A stretch of DNA of 64,000 nucleotides from Diploptera punctata (GCA_030220185.1 JASPKZ010007250.1:3979501-4043500); one strand, 5' to 3'; shown: positions 53,351 to 63,509, numbered from the stretch's first letter. Notes: generated from the sequence alone by a model not told the origin. Numbers and translations are program-made.

Positions 53351-53912
53351 ATTATTATTGTTAATAATAATATATTACCATACAATTTAAACTTAAGTTA
53401 TATCTAGCAACAATATTAATAAGATAGATATTTATAGGGCTAACAATGTTTTGAGACAACTAATATCATCGTACGTACATGAAGTGAAAAATTTAATAAA
53501 ATAATTATAGTATCCGTTTACGTCCAAAATTGAATTTGATAAACTTTTTAAATCAGTATCTGTAATAAGTATTTTATTTTACTTATCATAAATTTGTTAA
53601 ATTTTTTTTTTGAAATCACACAACTATTTTGGTAGGCCTCCCATTTGTGTTAATTTTACAATTTTTATACCAAATAACTTTAACATTACTTTCATTTATA
53701 ATTTATTTAACGCAAGAACAACTTGTACATACATAACTAAAATTAAAATTTAGTTTATAGTGAACACTGTTTTTGTTTTATTCCTTTGGGGTCGGAAAAT
53801 CCCCCGCGCCATTTCTTATGTATGTCGCTAAGTCGCCACCTCTCCCGGATTAACTACATAAGACCTAAACCAGTGACTCGAACCCATGACGCGGAAGACC
53901 CAAGAAAACTTT

Positions 53913-53955
<43 letters not shown>
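53351..53955. other. Unassigned, ending in (TA)n at 53,917-53,955
   Basis: AT-rich. 53,790-53,915 includes CAGTGACTCGAACCCATGAC (a possible antisense B box) and may be an old SINE head. Confidence 0.35.
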
Positions 53956-53957
<2 letters not shown>

Positions 53958-54222
53958 CCTTGTCACGCAGTGGGCCCGGGTTCGATTGCCCGTCGGGACA
54001 GGTTCCTGGGTGAGGTTTTTTCGGAGTTTTTCCTCACCTGTAAGACAAATGTCAGGATGCTTAGGGCCCAACGGTCCCAGAAAATCATCCACTCATCATT
54101 GTCATCCTTATCATTATCATCATCATCATCCGTTACCGTTGTTGAAAGCAAATGGAAACTACCACACCTATAATTCCCTAGTAAAGCTGCAAAGCATAGC
54201 ATGAAAAATGCTATGATTGCAA
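53956..54222 (+). mobile_element. SINE-C, head truncated
   Basis: TTGTCACGCAGTGGGCCCGG, B box GGGTTCGATTG, GTCGGGACAGGTTCCTGGGT, TTTTTCCTCACCTGTAAGAC and AAGCTGCAAAGCATAGCATG. Confidence 0.8.
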
Positions 54223-54225
54223 TTG

Positions 54226-54290
54226 GTCTAACCATCTTTTACTGGGTCTTCCAACATTTCTTCGACCTAGTGGTTTGTAACGAAGAATGT
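54226..54290 (-). pseudogene. LINE tail scrap
   Basis: The minus strand encodes GRRNVGRPSKRWL, the GRP tail of a LINE-B-like ORF. Confidence 0.5.
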
Positions 54291-54878
54291 AAAGTAAATT
54301 AAATAGCAAAATTAGGTATAGACCTACAGAAACATTTTAAAAGTGTCAAAAAATATCAGAAAACGAGAAAAAAAATTACGAATCGATTGGGGGAAAAAAG
54401 GGATAAAGATAAAAAATAAAAAGGCGATGGAAAATAACCACCATTCTCAATTTCAGACCACTCACTGGTTTCTTTCAGAAAGCTCTAACTTGTCTAAACA
54501 AAAGTCCCCGCCTAAAAATCCTGTCTAATCATTACAATTCGTTTCCACTCTGTGTGTATCTCAAAGTACACCAAGGAATTTTATTGTGAGATATAACAAT
54601 AAGTACAACAACAGAAAAGAGTCCGTTGAGAACGATGGACGCTGAATTGGCGATAAACAAGTATGGTAAACACATGGTTGTGTATCTTTTATTCATGTGG
54701 AGAGAGTTTACTGTCACTCGTCTGTATCGATTCCCCAGGAATGTCAAACAGCATCTCTTACACAGTTTGTTCAAGAATCTAGTATTAAACACACTTTACA
54801 CTGCCAATAATTCTAAAATGACAGCGATTTCAAAATCGAGTACTTACTTACGTCAATCTTATTCACAAGGATCCAATT
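54291..54878. other. No recognised feature
   Basis: A 100-codon plus-strand frame and overlapping 86-codon minus frame near 54,532-54,928 lack motifs; probably chance. Confidence 0.3.
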
Positions 54879-55428
54879 ACACTGGTAAACAAGATTTTTG
54901 TCTCATGAGTACCAATAGTTGTACTTAATGCAGTTTGTTTTCAAATATGTTTTCGGAATTTCTAAATCACCCACAGTTTTTTCTATTTCAAATTCAATTA
55001 ATGGATTTAAATAATTATTTTTTATAAACTTTTTTTATAAACTTTTTTCGTCCATTTGTCCATTGTAAAATAAAACCAAATGAGCTAACTCAGGAGATTT
55101 CAGCTATGGAAAAGAGATACCAAGGCAAATAGAATCCTAATATACTGGCCGATTATTGTTGGACCATCAAGAGGGATGCTCCACAGGCGAAATATAGCAG
55201 AAAACCGTCATTTCTTACTTTCAAGGTGAGTCCGAATGTTCTAATATTGTGTAATAACGAATGTAGAAAATATTGAAGTGTTTGAAATTATAAATGCCTA
55301 TCTCTCGGAAACCTTGCGTGATGGAGAAAAACCGATGTCATATTTGAATTCAAGAGAAAATAACACTATCAGAATCACATATTTTTCTTTCTGAAACAAA
55401 AAATAGTTTATTTTTTGTCGCTCAGTGT
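54879..55428 (+). mobile_element. TIR element E3 with coding exon remnant
   Basis: Starts ACACTGGTAAACAAGATTTTTGTCTCA; ends TTTTTTGTCGCTCAGTGT. Coding block 55,096-55,205: MEKRYQGK-stop, then DYCWTIKRDAPQAKYSRK, followed by TTTCAAGGTGAGTCC. It is collinear with E1 and E2, but the start of the exon (HLDFFPENLG) is deleted. Confidence 0.7.
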
Positions 55429-55564
55429 TATTTGTTTGAAACCACATGTAACCACTTAGAATACTGGTTTTACTTATCTAAAAAAATAGTGGCACACCAT
55501 AGCGTACTTTTAATGAGAAACAGTAAAAGCAGAAAGTATATGAGTTCGATTTGTGATGGCGACA

Positions 55565-55765
55565 CAATGTCCATCAGATCAATTCAGCCTTTAACTGGAA
55601 AGAACACCAGGTATACGCTCTGAGGGTAAAGGCGATCGACAAGCAAGGTTGACAATCTGTCTCACATTTCCTGTGGATTGTCTGGAAAGGTGGGAGCCTC
55701 AACATCCTACTAATCTAAAGGTTTCCTAGGCATCCTGTGGAATCAGATTACCTATATTTTCTTCT
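55565..55765 (+). mobile_element. SINE-D, diverged copy
   Basis: TCAATTCAGCCTTTAACTGG, GATTGTCTGGAAAGGTGGGA, GCCTCAACATCC and CATCCTGTGGAATCAGATTA match the SINE-D 3' two thirds, older than the others. Confidence 0.65.
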
Positions 55766-55769
55766 TATT

Positions 55770-57130
55770 CTTCTTCTTCTACTTCATGACATTAGGCCTT
55801 TTTACCTGTTTTCACAATAAGTGTGAATTAATGAATCTTCCCAACTGGTAAATGGGCGTCCAACACTTATATGTCCTATTAAGTTGTACTTTAACAACAG
55901 CTGGGGGGTTCTATCTGTAGGCATTCTTTTAATATGTTCATACCAGTTGTTTCTCATATTGTCAATTCTATTTGATAAATTAAAAATATTTAAGTGTTTT
56001 CTAATACTTATCGATCATATTAAGTGAGAAAGGAATTCCACTACACTTGATAGCAGTAATTAAGAAAATGCATGAGAAAACAAAAATAAATCAAAGAGAA
56101 CCAATACATATAACAGGAGGAGTTAGACAAGGTTGTCCACTATCAACCACTCTTTTTAACATTTATTTTGACGACATGATAAGATCATGGAAGCAATTGA
56201 CGACTGGGGGATTTAACTTAGGAAATATAGTAATAAAAACAGTAGTCTTTGTAGACGACCAGACTTTAATAGCAAAAACAGAAGAAGAATTACAAAGAAT
56301 GCTATATAAACTAAATGAAATAAAAAAAATACAACATGGAAATATCATCAGAAAAATAAAAAAACAATGGCGTTTAAGGCGCTCATCCAGTTCGGACAAA
56401 GATAATATTGGAAAATAAACCAATAGAACAAGTGGTAAGATATAACTTCGTAGGTTGCGAAATATCAAACATAGTGGAAACAGATATAAATAACAAACTA
56501 AATAAGTTTAATTATAAAACAGGAACACTAAAAAGAACATTGAAAAATGAAGCCAGGCAATACTCTATAATGAAATTATACAAGACAATGGCAGTTCCTA
56601 TTATTACTTATGTACCCAAAACATGGACAGTGACAACACAACAATCTGCCAGAATACAAGCTGCTGAAATGAAATTCCTCAGACCAATAGCAGGATATCA
56701 AAGAACAGACAAAAACATAACAGAAATAAGACAACAACTAAAAGTAAAGGAATTAAACACAACAATAGTGAAATACAGAACAAATTGGAAAGAACACTTG
56801 GCAAGAATGACTGAGAATAGAATACCAAAAGCAGTATACAGCTATTCACCACGAGGAAGAAGAAGTTTGGGAAGACCGAAGAAAAGATGGAAAGAGCAGC
56901 AATTTGGAGCCGGAACAGGCTAGTAAATAAGCCTAAACCGTGAAGAAGAAGAAGAAGTTTTCTAATATCTTCAATTCATTTTCTGTCCAAAATTGTCACG
57001 CCTGCTGCTGAACGTAAGAACTTTATTTCTGCAGTTTCTGTTTTTCTTCTGTCTGAACGGTTAAGAGTCCAATTTTCACTTGCATGTGTTAAGTCAGGCA
57101 CTGCCATAATTTTGTAATTGTTTTAATTGT
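55770..57130 (-). pseudogene. LINE interrupted by LINE-B
   Basis: On the minus strand, 57,130-56,957 (YKIMAVPDLTH, SENWTLNRSDRRKTETAEIK, FLRSAAG) joins 56,007-55,770 (DIRKHLNIFNLSNRIDNMRN, NWYEHIKRMPTDRTPQLLLK, ISVGRPFTSWED) across the LINE-B insertion. The tail is (GAA)n (plus-strand 55,760-55,785). Decayed. Confidence 0.75.
56008..56956 (+). pseudogene. LINE-B insertion with 11-bp TSD
   Basis: Exact TSD GTTTTCTAATA at 55,997-56,007 and 56,957-56,967. The ORF starts in RT: ITGGVRQGCPLSTTLFNIYF (motif B), VVFVDDQTLI (motif C with FVDD), a scrambled stretch at 56,310-56,410, then ENKPIEQVVRYNFVGCEIS, NKFNYKTGTLKRTL, WKEHLARMTENRIPKA, PRGRRSLGRPKKRWKEQQF-stop and a (GAA)n tail. Two frameshifts around 56,300-56,410. 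The last 171 codons are open. Confidence 0.88.
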
Positions 57131-57561
57131 GTACTCCTCAAGTTTTATTTCTCTATTTCGGAATTTATCCACAATACAGTGGTTTTTCGTCAGCATCAAG
57201 AAATACAACTTCTTCAGTTGTAACGGTCCTGAACATCCTCATCTGTAAGACCCAGTTCACTTATACTTCTTCTCACACCGCCCATGTAACCTTCATTAGA
57301 TCTTCCCTTTCTCCTTTTCCTAACTATTTTCCATTCCAAGATTTTCTTGGAAATCTATCAGTTGCCATTCTCTTGAGATGTCCATGCCTACAGTACGCAC
57401 TTTACCTGTTTACGTGCATATGTAATATTGTGTGTGGAATGATAAAGCAATAACTGAAAAAAGTTGATTTGTGATAAACTGATTTGAAAGTTTGAATAAT
57501 TTTAAAAATCTGGATTTGAAATCTTAAGTTCCTGATTTATTCGAGTGTTTGTTAAAGTATC
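57131..57561. other. Unassigned; possible antisense LINE sequence
   Basis: 57,230-57,420 on the minus strand has scattered LINE-like strings (RHLKRMATDRFP, KRRKGRS) in different frames. Identity weak. Confidence 0.35.
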
Positions 57562-57573
57562 GTGAAAAAAAGC

Positions 57574-57914
57574 CCGCGCCGTAGCCGAGCGGTTAAGGTA
57601 GGAAGCCTTGGCGCAGAGCTACGGGACTTGCGCTGGTTCGAGTCTCCATGGGGGAAGAAATTTTCTCATGGTATTTCGGCCAGTATGGGACCGGTGCCCA
57701 CCCAGCATCGTGAGGCAATTGGGTAGCTACAATAAGTAGCGGCTCCAGGTTGAGGAACCAGCTCTAACGGCTGGGGGACTCGACATGCTAACCACATGTC
57801 ACCCCTACACTGGTTGTTGATCATCTACCTCTGTGATTGACACATGTGGATGTGAAGGGCCAGTAGCCGGCTGGTAAAAGGGCAACCGCTGAAAAGTGGA
57901 AAGACCCTCAATCG
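57574..57914 (+). mobile_element. SINE-B copy with 12-bp TSD
   Basis: Exact TSD GTGAAAAAAAGC at 57,562-57,573 and 57,915-57,926. Full length (341 bp): CCGCGCCGTAGCCGAGCGGT head, B box GGTTCGAGTCTCC, 3' end GTGGAAAGACCCTCAATCG. A recent, clean copy. Confidence 0.92.
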
Positions 57915-58087
57915 GTGAAAAAAAGCAAAAAAGCAACTATTTTATTTTGTAAGTTTAAATTGAATTATAAATTAAGGGGGCGCAATACAGAATTGAGCTT
58001 ACAATTTAATCGCCCCCCCCCAATACATCATTCGAAATTAGACTGGAAAATGATTTGTGAAATTCAATTAGTTTGTTTGTTTTATAA

Positions 58088-58445
58088 TTAACTAACACAT
58101 TGGCACTGTCAAACTCGGAGATTCAAGACCACGCGGACATAAGCTTTCCATACATTCCTATTCTGAGATGTTATCCAATCATCTGCTGTATAATCTACTT
58201 CCCTCAAATAATGGTTAATGCTATACCATCTCATTCTTGTCATTTTACCTCTGGTTTTTCCTACAAGAAATTTCCATGCCTCTCTTTCATTCTCCATTCG
58301 TGCTATATGTCCTGCCCATCGCAGTCGACGAGACTTAACTGTTCTTAATACATTTGATTTCCTATAAAGATCGTGTAGCTCACTGTGAAGTAATCTTCTC
58401 CATTCCCCTCTGTTCATCTCTCTTTGGTCCATATATTTTCCTAAG
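58088..58445 (-). pseudogene. LINE-A 3' end
   Basis: A 107-codon minus-strand frame: MDQREMNRGEWRRLLHSELH, LRTVKSRRLRWAGHIARMEN, EREAWKFLVGKTRGKMTRMR, EVDYTADDWITSQNRNVWKA and VVLNLRV. Truncated at the FENKVLRKI region; the GRPRMRWEN motif is damaged. Confidence 0.8.
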
Positions 58446-58904
58446 ATATGATAGAGAATGTTGATATAATTTGGTGAAGAATAATTTTATAAATACTTCA
58501 TACGTAGGTAAAATAATTTCTTAGCATAATTATTGACTGTGTTAACGGAAATATTTGGTGGTACGCAACGCTTCTCAATTTGAGTTTAATCATATTCGTG
58601 CGAGTAAAAACAAAACGAAACTGAATTACGTGCAGCGAAAATTCCACTTTTACGATTTAAGCTGTGGCATTTTTCCAGAACATGACATGAATAACAGAAA
58701 TTTACATGCATACAAGAATCAAAATCGATTTTCAGTTCTAGCTCGGAATTCACTGAATACGAACTCAAGTTCAAAGACAGTTGCACTGCACTTCTATTGG
58801 TTTTATTATTTTTCAAATTTATTAACTTTTCTTCTATTTGATTTATAGATGCTTTAGCATCTATCATCATATCGCATCTATTTATTTATATTTTTATTTT
58901 TAAT
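58446..58904. other. No recognised feature
   Basis: Overlapping opposite-strand frames of 94-97 codons at 58,555-58,870 without motifs; probably chance. Confidence 0.3.
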
Positions 58905-59035
58905 TATGTCCACCACTGTGGTTTCGGGGTGGTGTAGCTGCCTCGTTATCAGCGGGAGTGGGTTCAATTTCCGGTCGGAACAAGTTTCCAGTGTATTTTT
59001 CTCACCTGTAAGACAAATTTCAAAAAACGTAGAAT
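58905..59035 (+). mobile_element. SINE-C head joined to a LINE 3' end
   Basis: GTCCACCACTGTGGTTTCGG, GTGGGTTCAATTTCCGGTCG and TTCTCACCTGTAAGACAAAT are SINE-C. At about 59,030 the sequence switches to LINE coding without the SINE 3' half. Confidence 0.65.
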
Positions 59036-59275
59036 GCCAGAGACCAGATTACCCAGACAAGTTTTGGAATGGATTACATCTAGAAGAAAAGAGAGGTCGA
59101 CCTAGATTTAAATGGATGGATTATATAAGAAGAGGTATGAGGGAGCTAGGTCTGAAAGAATTTAAATGGGAAGATAGAGAAGAATGGAGATAGAAGATAA
59201 AAAATTAAAATGCTTTGAGCACATGAAGATGTTTTATTACATTGTAAACCTGTTTATAAACAAATAAATGTTTTA
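59036..59275 (+). pseudogene. LINE C-terminal fragment
   Basis: FWNGLHLEEKRGRPRFKWMD, YIRRGMRELGLKEFKWEDRE, EWR-stop, then a 3' UTR with TTGTAAACCTGTTTATAAAC; same 3'-end type as 7,680-7,975. Confidence 0.7.
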
Positions 59276-60007
59276 TTAGGATCTTTTTATTTAATTTCTT
59301 CGGAATTCGCTAAAACGTAAATTAATCAGGTACCTGTTTATAAGAGTAGGCGAATAAATATGAAAAATGATATACTAAAGTAGTGGGTGAGATTGTACCC
59401 GCGTGAAAATGATTATAAAGGCACATCGTCACCATTACTTGCTGCTAACTGGCTTGTCGATTCTTGTCTGCATATCTGCATGCACTGGTACATGTGTATG
59501 ATACTCCGAGTGATCAATCACTAACGTTCATTGCCTAATCGGGGTTTGAAACCACAACTCTAATGACCAGAAACACACATAGATAGTGGAGTGACGAATC
59601 TAGGTCATGTGACTGCCTCCTAAATGATAGCAGCCATTAGGGGTTGCACGCAAAACCTCAGCTTCATAGACATCTAAGTATCACCCCGCCCAAAATGAAG
59701 GATAAACATTTTTTACTTTCGTTTTATAGCGAGAGTCTCTGTTGACAAAGATATATATTTCATTTATCTCTTGTGCATTAACATCGATTTTTCATTTCAA
59801 TAGAAATAAAACGCGACTCCATCGTGATTAAATAGGAAAGAGTTAAAGGAACTAAATGTGATTAAAAGTTGGCAAATCCTCTATCTTAATTACGAGCTAA
59901 GATCCAGTTGTATTGTAAACAAACTTGCATTAGGTGCCTATCACTACGCTGACACCGTCTGCTGGAGGAACCGTGGTGCTACTTTTATCCGCCATATGAC
60001 TAAATTG
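59276..60007. other. No recognised feature
   Basis: Mixed-composition sequence without repeat relation in the window; it ends in the SINE-A target site. Confidence 0.35.
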
Positions 60008-60404
60008 GTCGGCCGCGGTGGATTAGTAGTTATGCTCCTTGCCTCTGGTCCCGAGGGTAGCGGGTTCAAACCCGGCCGGGGTCGATGGATTTTTTAGGAC
60101 GAAAAAATCCAAGGAGCAAGTCCTCCGGGAGGGACTTTAAACCGTGGGTCCTGGGTCTGAAGATTTTCAGGCTCGTAAAAATCCTTAAGCCTGAATGAAA
60201 AGGCCTCTAAGCAAAATTTACCGAATTTTCCCGTCCTAGTACTACCTTGGTTTCCTAGATGTCAGTATGAGACGGAACGCTGACCACTCAAAATACATCT
60301 ATTCGAAAACAAGTGTAACTAAATTAATATGGTTCAAATTCTTCCCTGTAGGGAGAGAGCGCCTAAATCTCTGTAAAGGGAAAACATGGGCTTTGTGTTG
60401 TGTG
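60008..60404 (+). mobile_element. SINE-A copy with 13-bp TSD
   Basis: Exact TSD TATGACTAAATTG at 59,995-60,007 and 60,405-60,417. Head GTCGGCCGCGGTGG, B box GGGTTCAAACCCGG, full body, and an extra 3' part (CTTCCCTGTAGGGAGAGAGC) missing from the 8-kb copies, ending GGGCTTTGTGTTGTG. Confidence 0.92.
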
Positions 60405-60497
60405 TATGACTAAATTGTGTACGGAAATGCCATAGAAACATTTTTATTAGGCAACGTCATATTTTACGAGAAATAAGACTGAATACAAGGTAAGATG

Positions 60498-61480
60498 AGA
60501 ATATTAGAGAGAAACTGAAAGTACAACCACTTAGTCTAAGATCCGGCTGCAAGATTACTACGTTCATCGAGTGTATGAAAAAAATACATTTTTTATAAAA
60601 TTGTGAAAGACTGAATACATTTTTTGCCGAGTTGCCTATTAAAATTTGGCCGCCAGTATGTTTAATTAAAATATAATTAACTTATTCGAAATAATTTGAT
60701 TCACTTGTTATTAAAATAAATTATAATCCAGTTCGCAGAAATCGATGTATAGAACTTGAAAAGTTTTGGTGGCCACTGCAAACTTGGCCGTAACCTCCTC
60801 TCAGCGGGAAGTAAAGCCACTACCCTTTATGTATACTACATATAATATATATACAAATATATATATATCCAAAAGGTAGTGTTAATATGCATTATACGAA
60901 ACAAATCACAGCATTTTAAATGAACTGAACTTTATTTGAAAAAATATAAAACAATAAATACGTATTTACCGCCATTTTATTACTGATTGGTGTCATAGCG
61001 TGCTGTAGCCGCGAGGAGGTTTATGCCAAGTTTGCAGTGGCAATCAAAACTTTTCAACTGTGAACTGGATTATAATTTGTTTTAATAAGAAGTGAATCAA
61101 ATTATTTCGAATAAATTAATTAATTCTATTTTTATTAAACATACTGGCGGCCGAATTTTAATAGGCAACTCGGCAAAAATGTACTCAGTCATTCACAATT
61201 TTATGAAAAAAAAAACAGATTTTGTTCATACACTCGATGAACGTAGTAATCTTGAAGCTGGATCTTCGACTAATTTTTTCAATAAATAGAAGAACACAGG
61301 AACAATTGGATACAACATCTGCAAAGAATGACAGAGGATAGGATATCAAAGGTGACAGTGATGTATAATCCTGGAGGACGAAGATCGGTAGGAAGACCAA
61401 GAAAGCACTGGGCTGAACAGATATGAGATCAAAACAGGTAAAGACCTAATCCGTGAAGGATGATGATGATGATGATGATG
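60498..61480 (+). pseudogene. LINE-B 3' end with 15-bp TSD, interrupted by a MITE
   Basis: TSD ATACAAGGTAAGATG at 60,483-60,497 and 61,481-61,495. Coding remnant NIREKLKVQPL (60,500-60,533) resumes after the MITE as NFFNK, EEHRNNWIQHLQRMTEDRIS, YNPGGRRSVGRPRKHWAEQI, then a (GAT)n tail. Old frameshifts are present. Confidence 0.8.
60534..61270. mobile_element. 737-bp MITE with TA duplication and ~300-bp arms
   Basis: Ends GTCTAAGATCCGGCT and (other strand) GTCGAAGATCCAGCT; TA on each side (60,532-60,533; 61,271-61,272). Arms are inverted over about 300 bp (CCGAGTTGCCTATTAAAATT against AATTTTAATAGGCAACTCGG; TAATCCAGTTCGCAG against TGTGAACTGGATTATAA). The centre holds TA-rich sequence and the AAAATGGCGG segment shared with 33,535-33,740. 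TA target suggests Tc1/mariner/pogo cross-mobilisation. No ORF. Confidence 0.85.
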
Positions 61481-61495
61481 ATACAAGGTAAGATG

Positions 61496-61786
61496 GTACC
61501 AATAATTAGAACTCCCTCCATGTCTTATTTATTTATGAAAATAATTATATATGGGCCTACCTAATCAGATGTTTACACTTTTCCACCATGTCGATAGATA
61601 TAATTTATTTGTAATTTCATTACGCGCAGAATTTATGCTCCATGTTGATTTACCTGTAACTTCTGCTTTTATTTTCACCATGTTCTCAATGGTTAATGTG
61701 AGATATTGTTCACTAAACTGTGTGAAAATATTCTAAATAATTCATTTAACTCTGCTTTCCAAATGTTTTGCTTCCCAATGTCTAAC
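61496..61786. other. No recognised feature
   Basis: AT-rich; one 61-codon frame without motif. Confidence 0.3.
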
Positions 61787-61893
61787 AAATTCTACAGAAT
61801 CAATACTAATAAAATTATAAAATAAAATAAGTTAAAATATACCTTCTTAGCTAAGATCCGTCGTCCTCAACTTATAAAATAAGTATTCTTTAT

Positions 61894-61935
61894 GCCTGTA
61901 GGCCTTTCAGAACATCCGTTCCATCTTCAGCAGGT
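61894..61935 (-). ncRNA. Hammerhead ribozyme core, intact
   Basis: The minus strand reads CCTG (stem I), CTGAAGA, stem II GGAAC-GGAT-GTTCT, GAAA, GGCC, TA, CAGG (stem I). Identical in core to the plus copy at 62,032-62,071, its inverted partner. Confidence 0.8.
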
Positions 61936-62031
61936 CGCTCTACGCTACAACATCCAGTATGATGGTTGATGCTGCTGGCCCTAATGTGGTGTTTCACCAA
62001 CCATCATACTGGATGTTGTAGCGAAGAAGGA

Positions 62032-62071
62032 CCTGCTGAAGATGGAACGGATGTTCTGAAAGGCCTACAGG
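62032..62071 (+). ncRNA. Hammerhead ribozyme core, intact
   Basis: Stem I CCTG (62,032-62,035) with CAGG (62,068-62,071); CTGAAGA 62,036-62,042; stem II GGAAC/GTTCT (62,044-62,048, 62,053-62,057); GAAA 62,058-62,061; GGCC 62,062-62,065; TA with predicted cleavage after 62,067. Confidence 0.82.
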
Positions 62072-62317
62072 CATAAAGAATACATATTTTATAAGTTGAG
62101 GTCAACGGATCTTACCTAAGAAGGTATATTTTAACTTATTTTATTTTATGAGTCTCCACCTCAACGGTTTTAACAATGAATTTTATTAGTATTGACTAAT
62201 AAAATTCATATCAAATTCCGTTGAGGTGAACAGCCACAAGATAAAAATTAAAATGTACCTGTTGGCAGGTGTCGTCGTTCTCAACTTTGTTAAAATAATG
62301 TATTTAAAACATTATTA

Positions 62318-62345
62318 AGTGGAAGTTAAATTCCATCATCAGAAG
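62318..62345 (-). ncRNA. Broken hammerhead core
   Basis: The minus strand keeps CTGATGA and stem II (GGAATTTAACTTCC), but the GAAAGGCC segment expected next is deleted and runs straight into ACTTAATAATG. Predicted inactive. Confidence 0.75.
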
Positions 62346-62393
62346 GATAAGTCTCTAGCGTCTTAAATACAACAACTAGTAGCATATACCCAT

Positions 62394-62432
62394 CCTGCTG
62401 ATGATGGAAGTTAACTTCCGAAAGGCCTTCAG
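62394..62432 (+). ncRNA. Hammerhead ribozyme core, short stem I
   Basis: CTG (62,395-62,397) pairs with CAG (62,430-62,432); CTGATGA 62,398-62,404; perfect stem II GGAAG-TTAA-CTTCC 62,406-62,419; GAAA 62,420-62,423; GGCC 62,424-62,427; TT, cleavage predicted after 62,429 (NUH rule). Stem I is only 3 bp and is likely weaker. Confidence 0.72.
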
Positions 62433-62534
62433 TTAATAATAGTTTAAATAAATTATTTTAACAAAGTTGAGGACGACGGCACCTGCCAACAGGTAGGCCT
62501 ATATTTTAACTTTTATCTTGTAAATTCTACAGAA

Positions 62535-63220
62535 ATTTTTCAATTTCGAAAAAAAAATTAAACACCAACGTATTCTGCATTGCGCATGCGTAGGAATAAA
62601 ACAGCGCTTATTTATTGTACTAAATGTGTAATTATATATTTTAATATTCTCCTATGTAATGCGTTCAGATATATTCTAGATAATATATATTTTTATTATT
62701 TTTGTTTCCTTTATTTCCTGTGTTGGAGAGGGAACTACATTTTTTACACGGTTAAAGGTAAAAACCATTATTCGACCAATGAAAATGCAGTCATACATCT
62801 GATTTGTTTTTATTGCAATTGGAACTTAGCTCGGAATAAGTATAGTGAAAAATGTTAGTTGGATAAACATTCTGAACAATCCTATATAAAAGTGGTGAAA
62901 TTTCACATTTAAAAATAATTGATGAAATATTAATAAGATAGCGACATGCAGTAAATGTCTGTCAGTGAAATTTTGATACTTCCTCAACATTTTCCAATAC
63001 GAGCGTATAAACTCCCGTGTTTATTTCAATGTTACGTCTATCTTGATGTCACAATAATGCAAATGACGTTTTACATTTACCTGCCCTAACTGCACGCAAT
63101 TTATATGTCAGATACACGTAACGTTGCCCAATAAACACAATGCATGCCACATCAAACATTAAATATTTTGTGACGCATTTTATGTTTCGAAAATATAATT
63201 TATTTGAATGTGTGTTGTAT
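62535..63220. other. No recognised feature
   Basis: AT-rich; a 92-codon frame at 62,580-62,858 has no motif I know and low-complexity composition. Confidence 0.3.
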
Positions 63221-63224
63221 TTTA

Positions 63225-63480
63225 GTCTCGTAAACTATGATTGGCAGAATATATAGCAGAAATGGGAAATGAAAGAGGGACATGGAAACTTCTTGTAGGA
63301 AAACCTGAGGGAATACACTCAAGTTGTTAGACCAAGATTGAGGTGGGAGAATAACATTGACCGTGATTTGAGGGAAGTAAATTATACAGTGATGATTGGA
63401 AAAATTATCTCAGGAAAGGAATGTATGAAGACTTCGTCCGCGCGGCCACGAACCTACGGGTTCGATATTGCCAATTAGTT
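63225..63480 (+). pseudogene. LINE-A 3' scrap
   Basis: Decayed frames matching AEMGNERGTWKLLVGKPEG, RLRWENNI, DLREVNYT and VRAATNLRVR, ending TCGATATTGCCAATTAGTTA where LINE-A has TCGATAGTGCCAGTGAGTAA. Confidence 0.75.
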
Positions 63481-63509
63481 ATTTGTAGTATTTACAGTCA
63501 GCCTCGGTG

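Larger units (their letters stand above)
61800..62521. mobile_element. Ribozyme-bearing composite foldback insertion
   Basis: Exact 13-bp TSD AAATTCTACAGAA at 61,787-61,799 and 62,522-62,534. Four modules alternate in strand: minus (61,829-61,968), plus (62,008-62,150), minus (62,240-62,375), plus (62,385-62,520). A third inverted pair, CACCTCAACGG...CCGTTGAGGTG, lies at 62,159-62,230. Each outer module has a hammerhead core and the GTTGAGG tail also seen in the PLE at 22,816-23,527. There is no coding sequence. The two module pairs differ in sequence, so they are different subfamilies joined in one insertion. Confidence 0.8.

Noticed and set aside
57960..58025. Possible transcription terminator or structural signal at the C-run CGCCCCCCCCC
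   Set aside because: A simple homopolymer in AT-rich DNA with no gene next to it.
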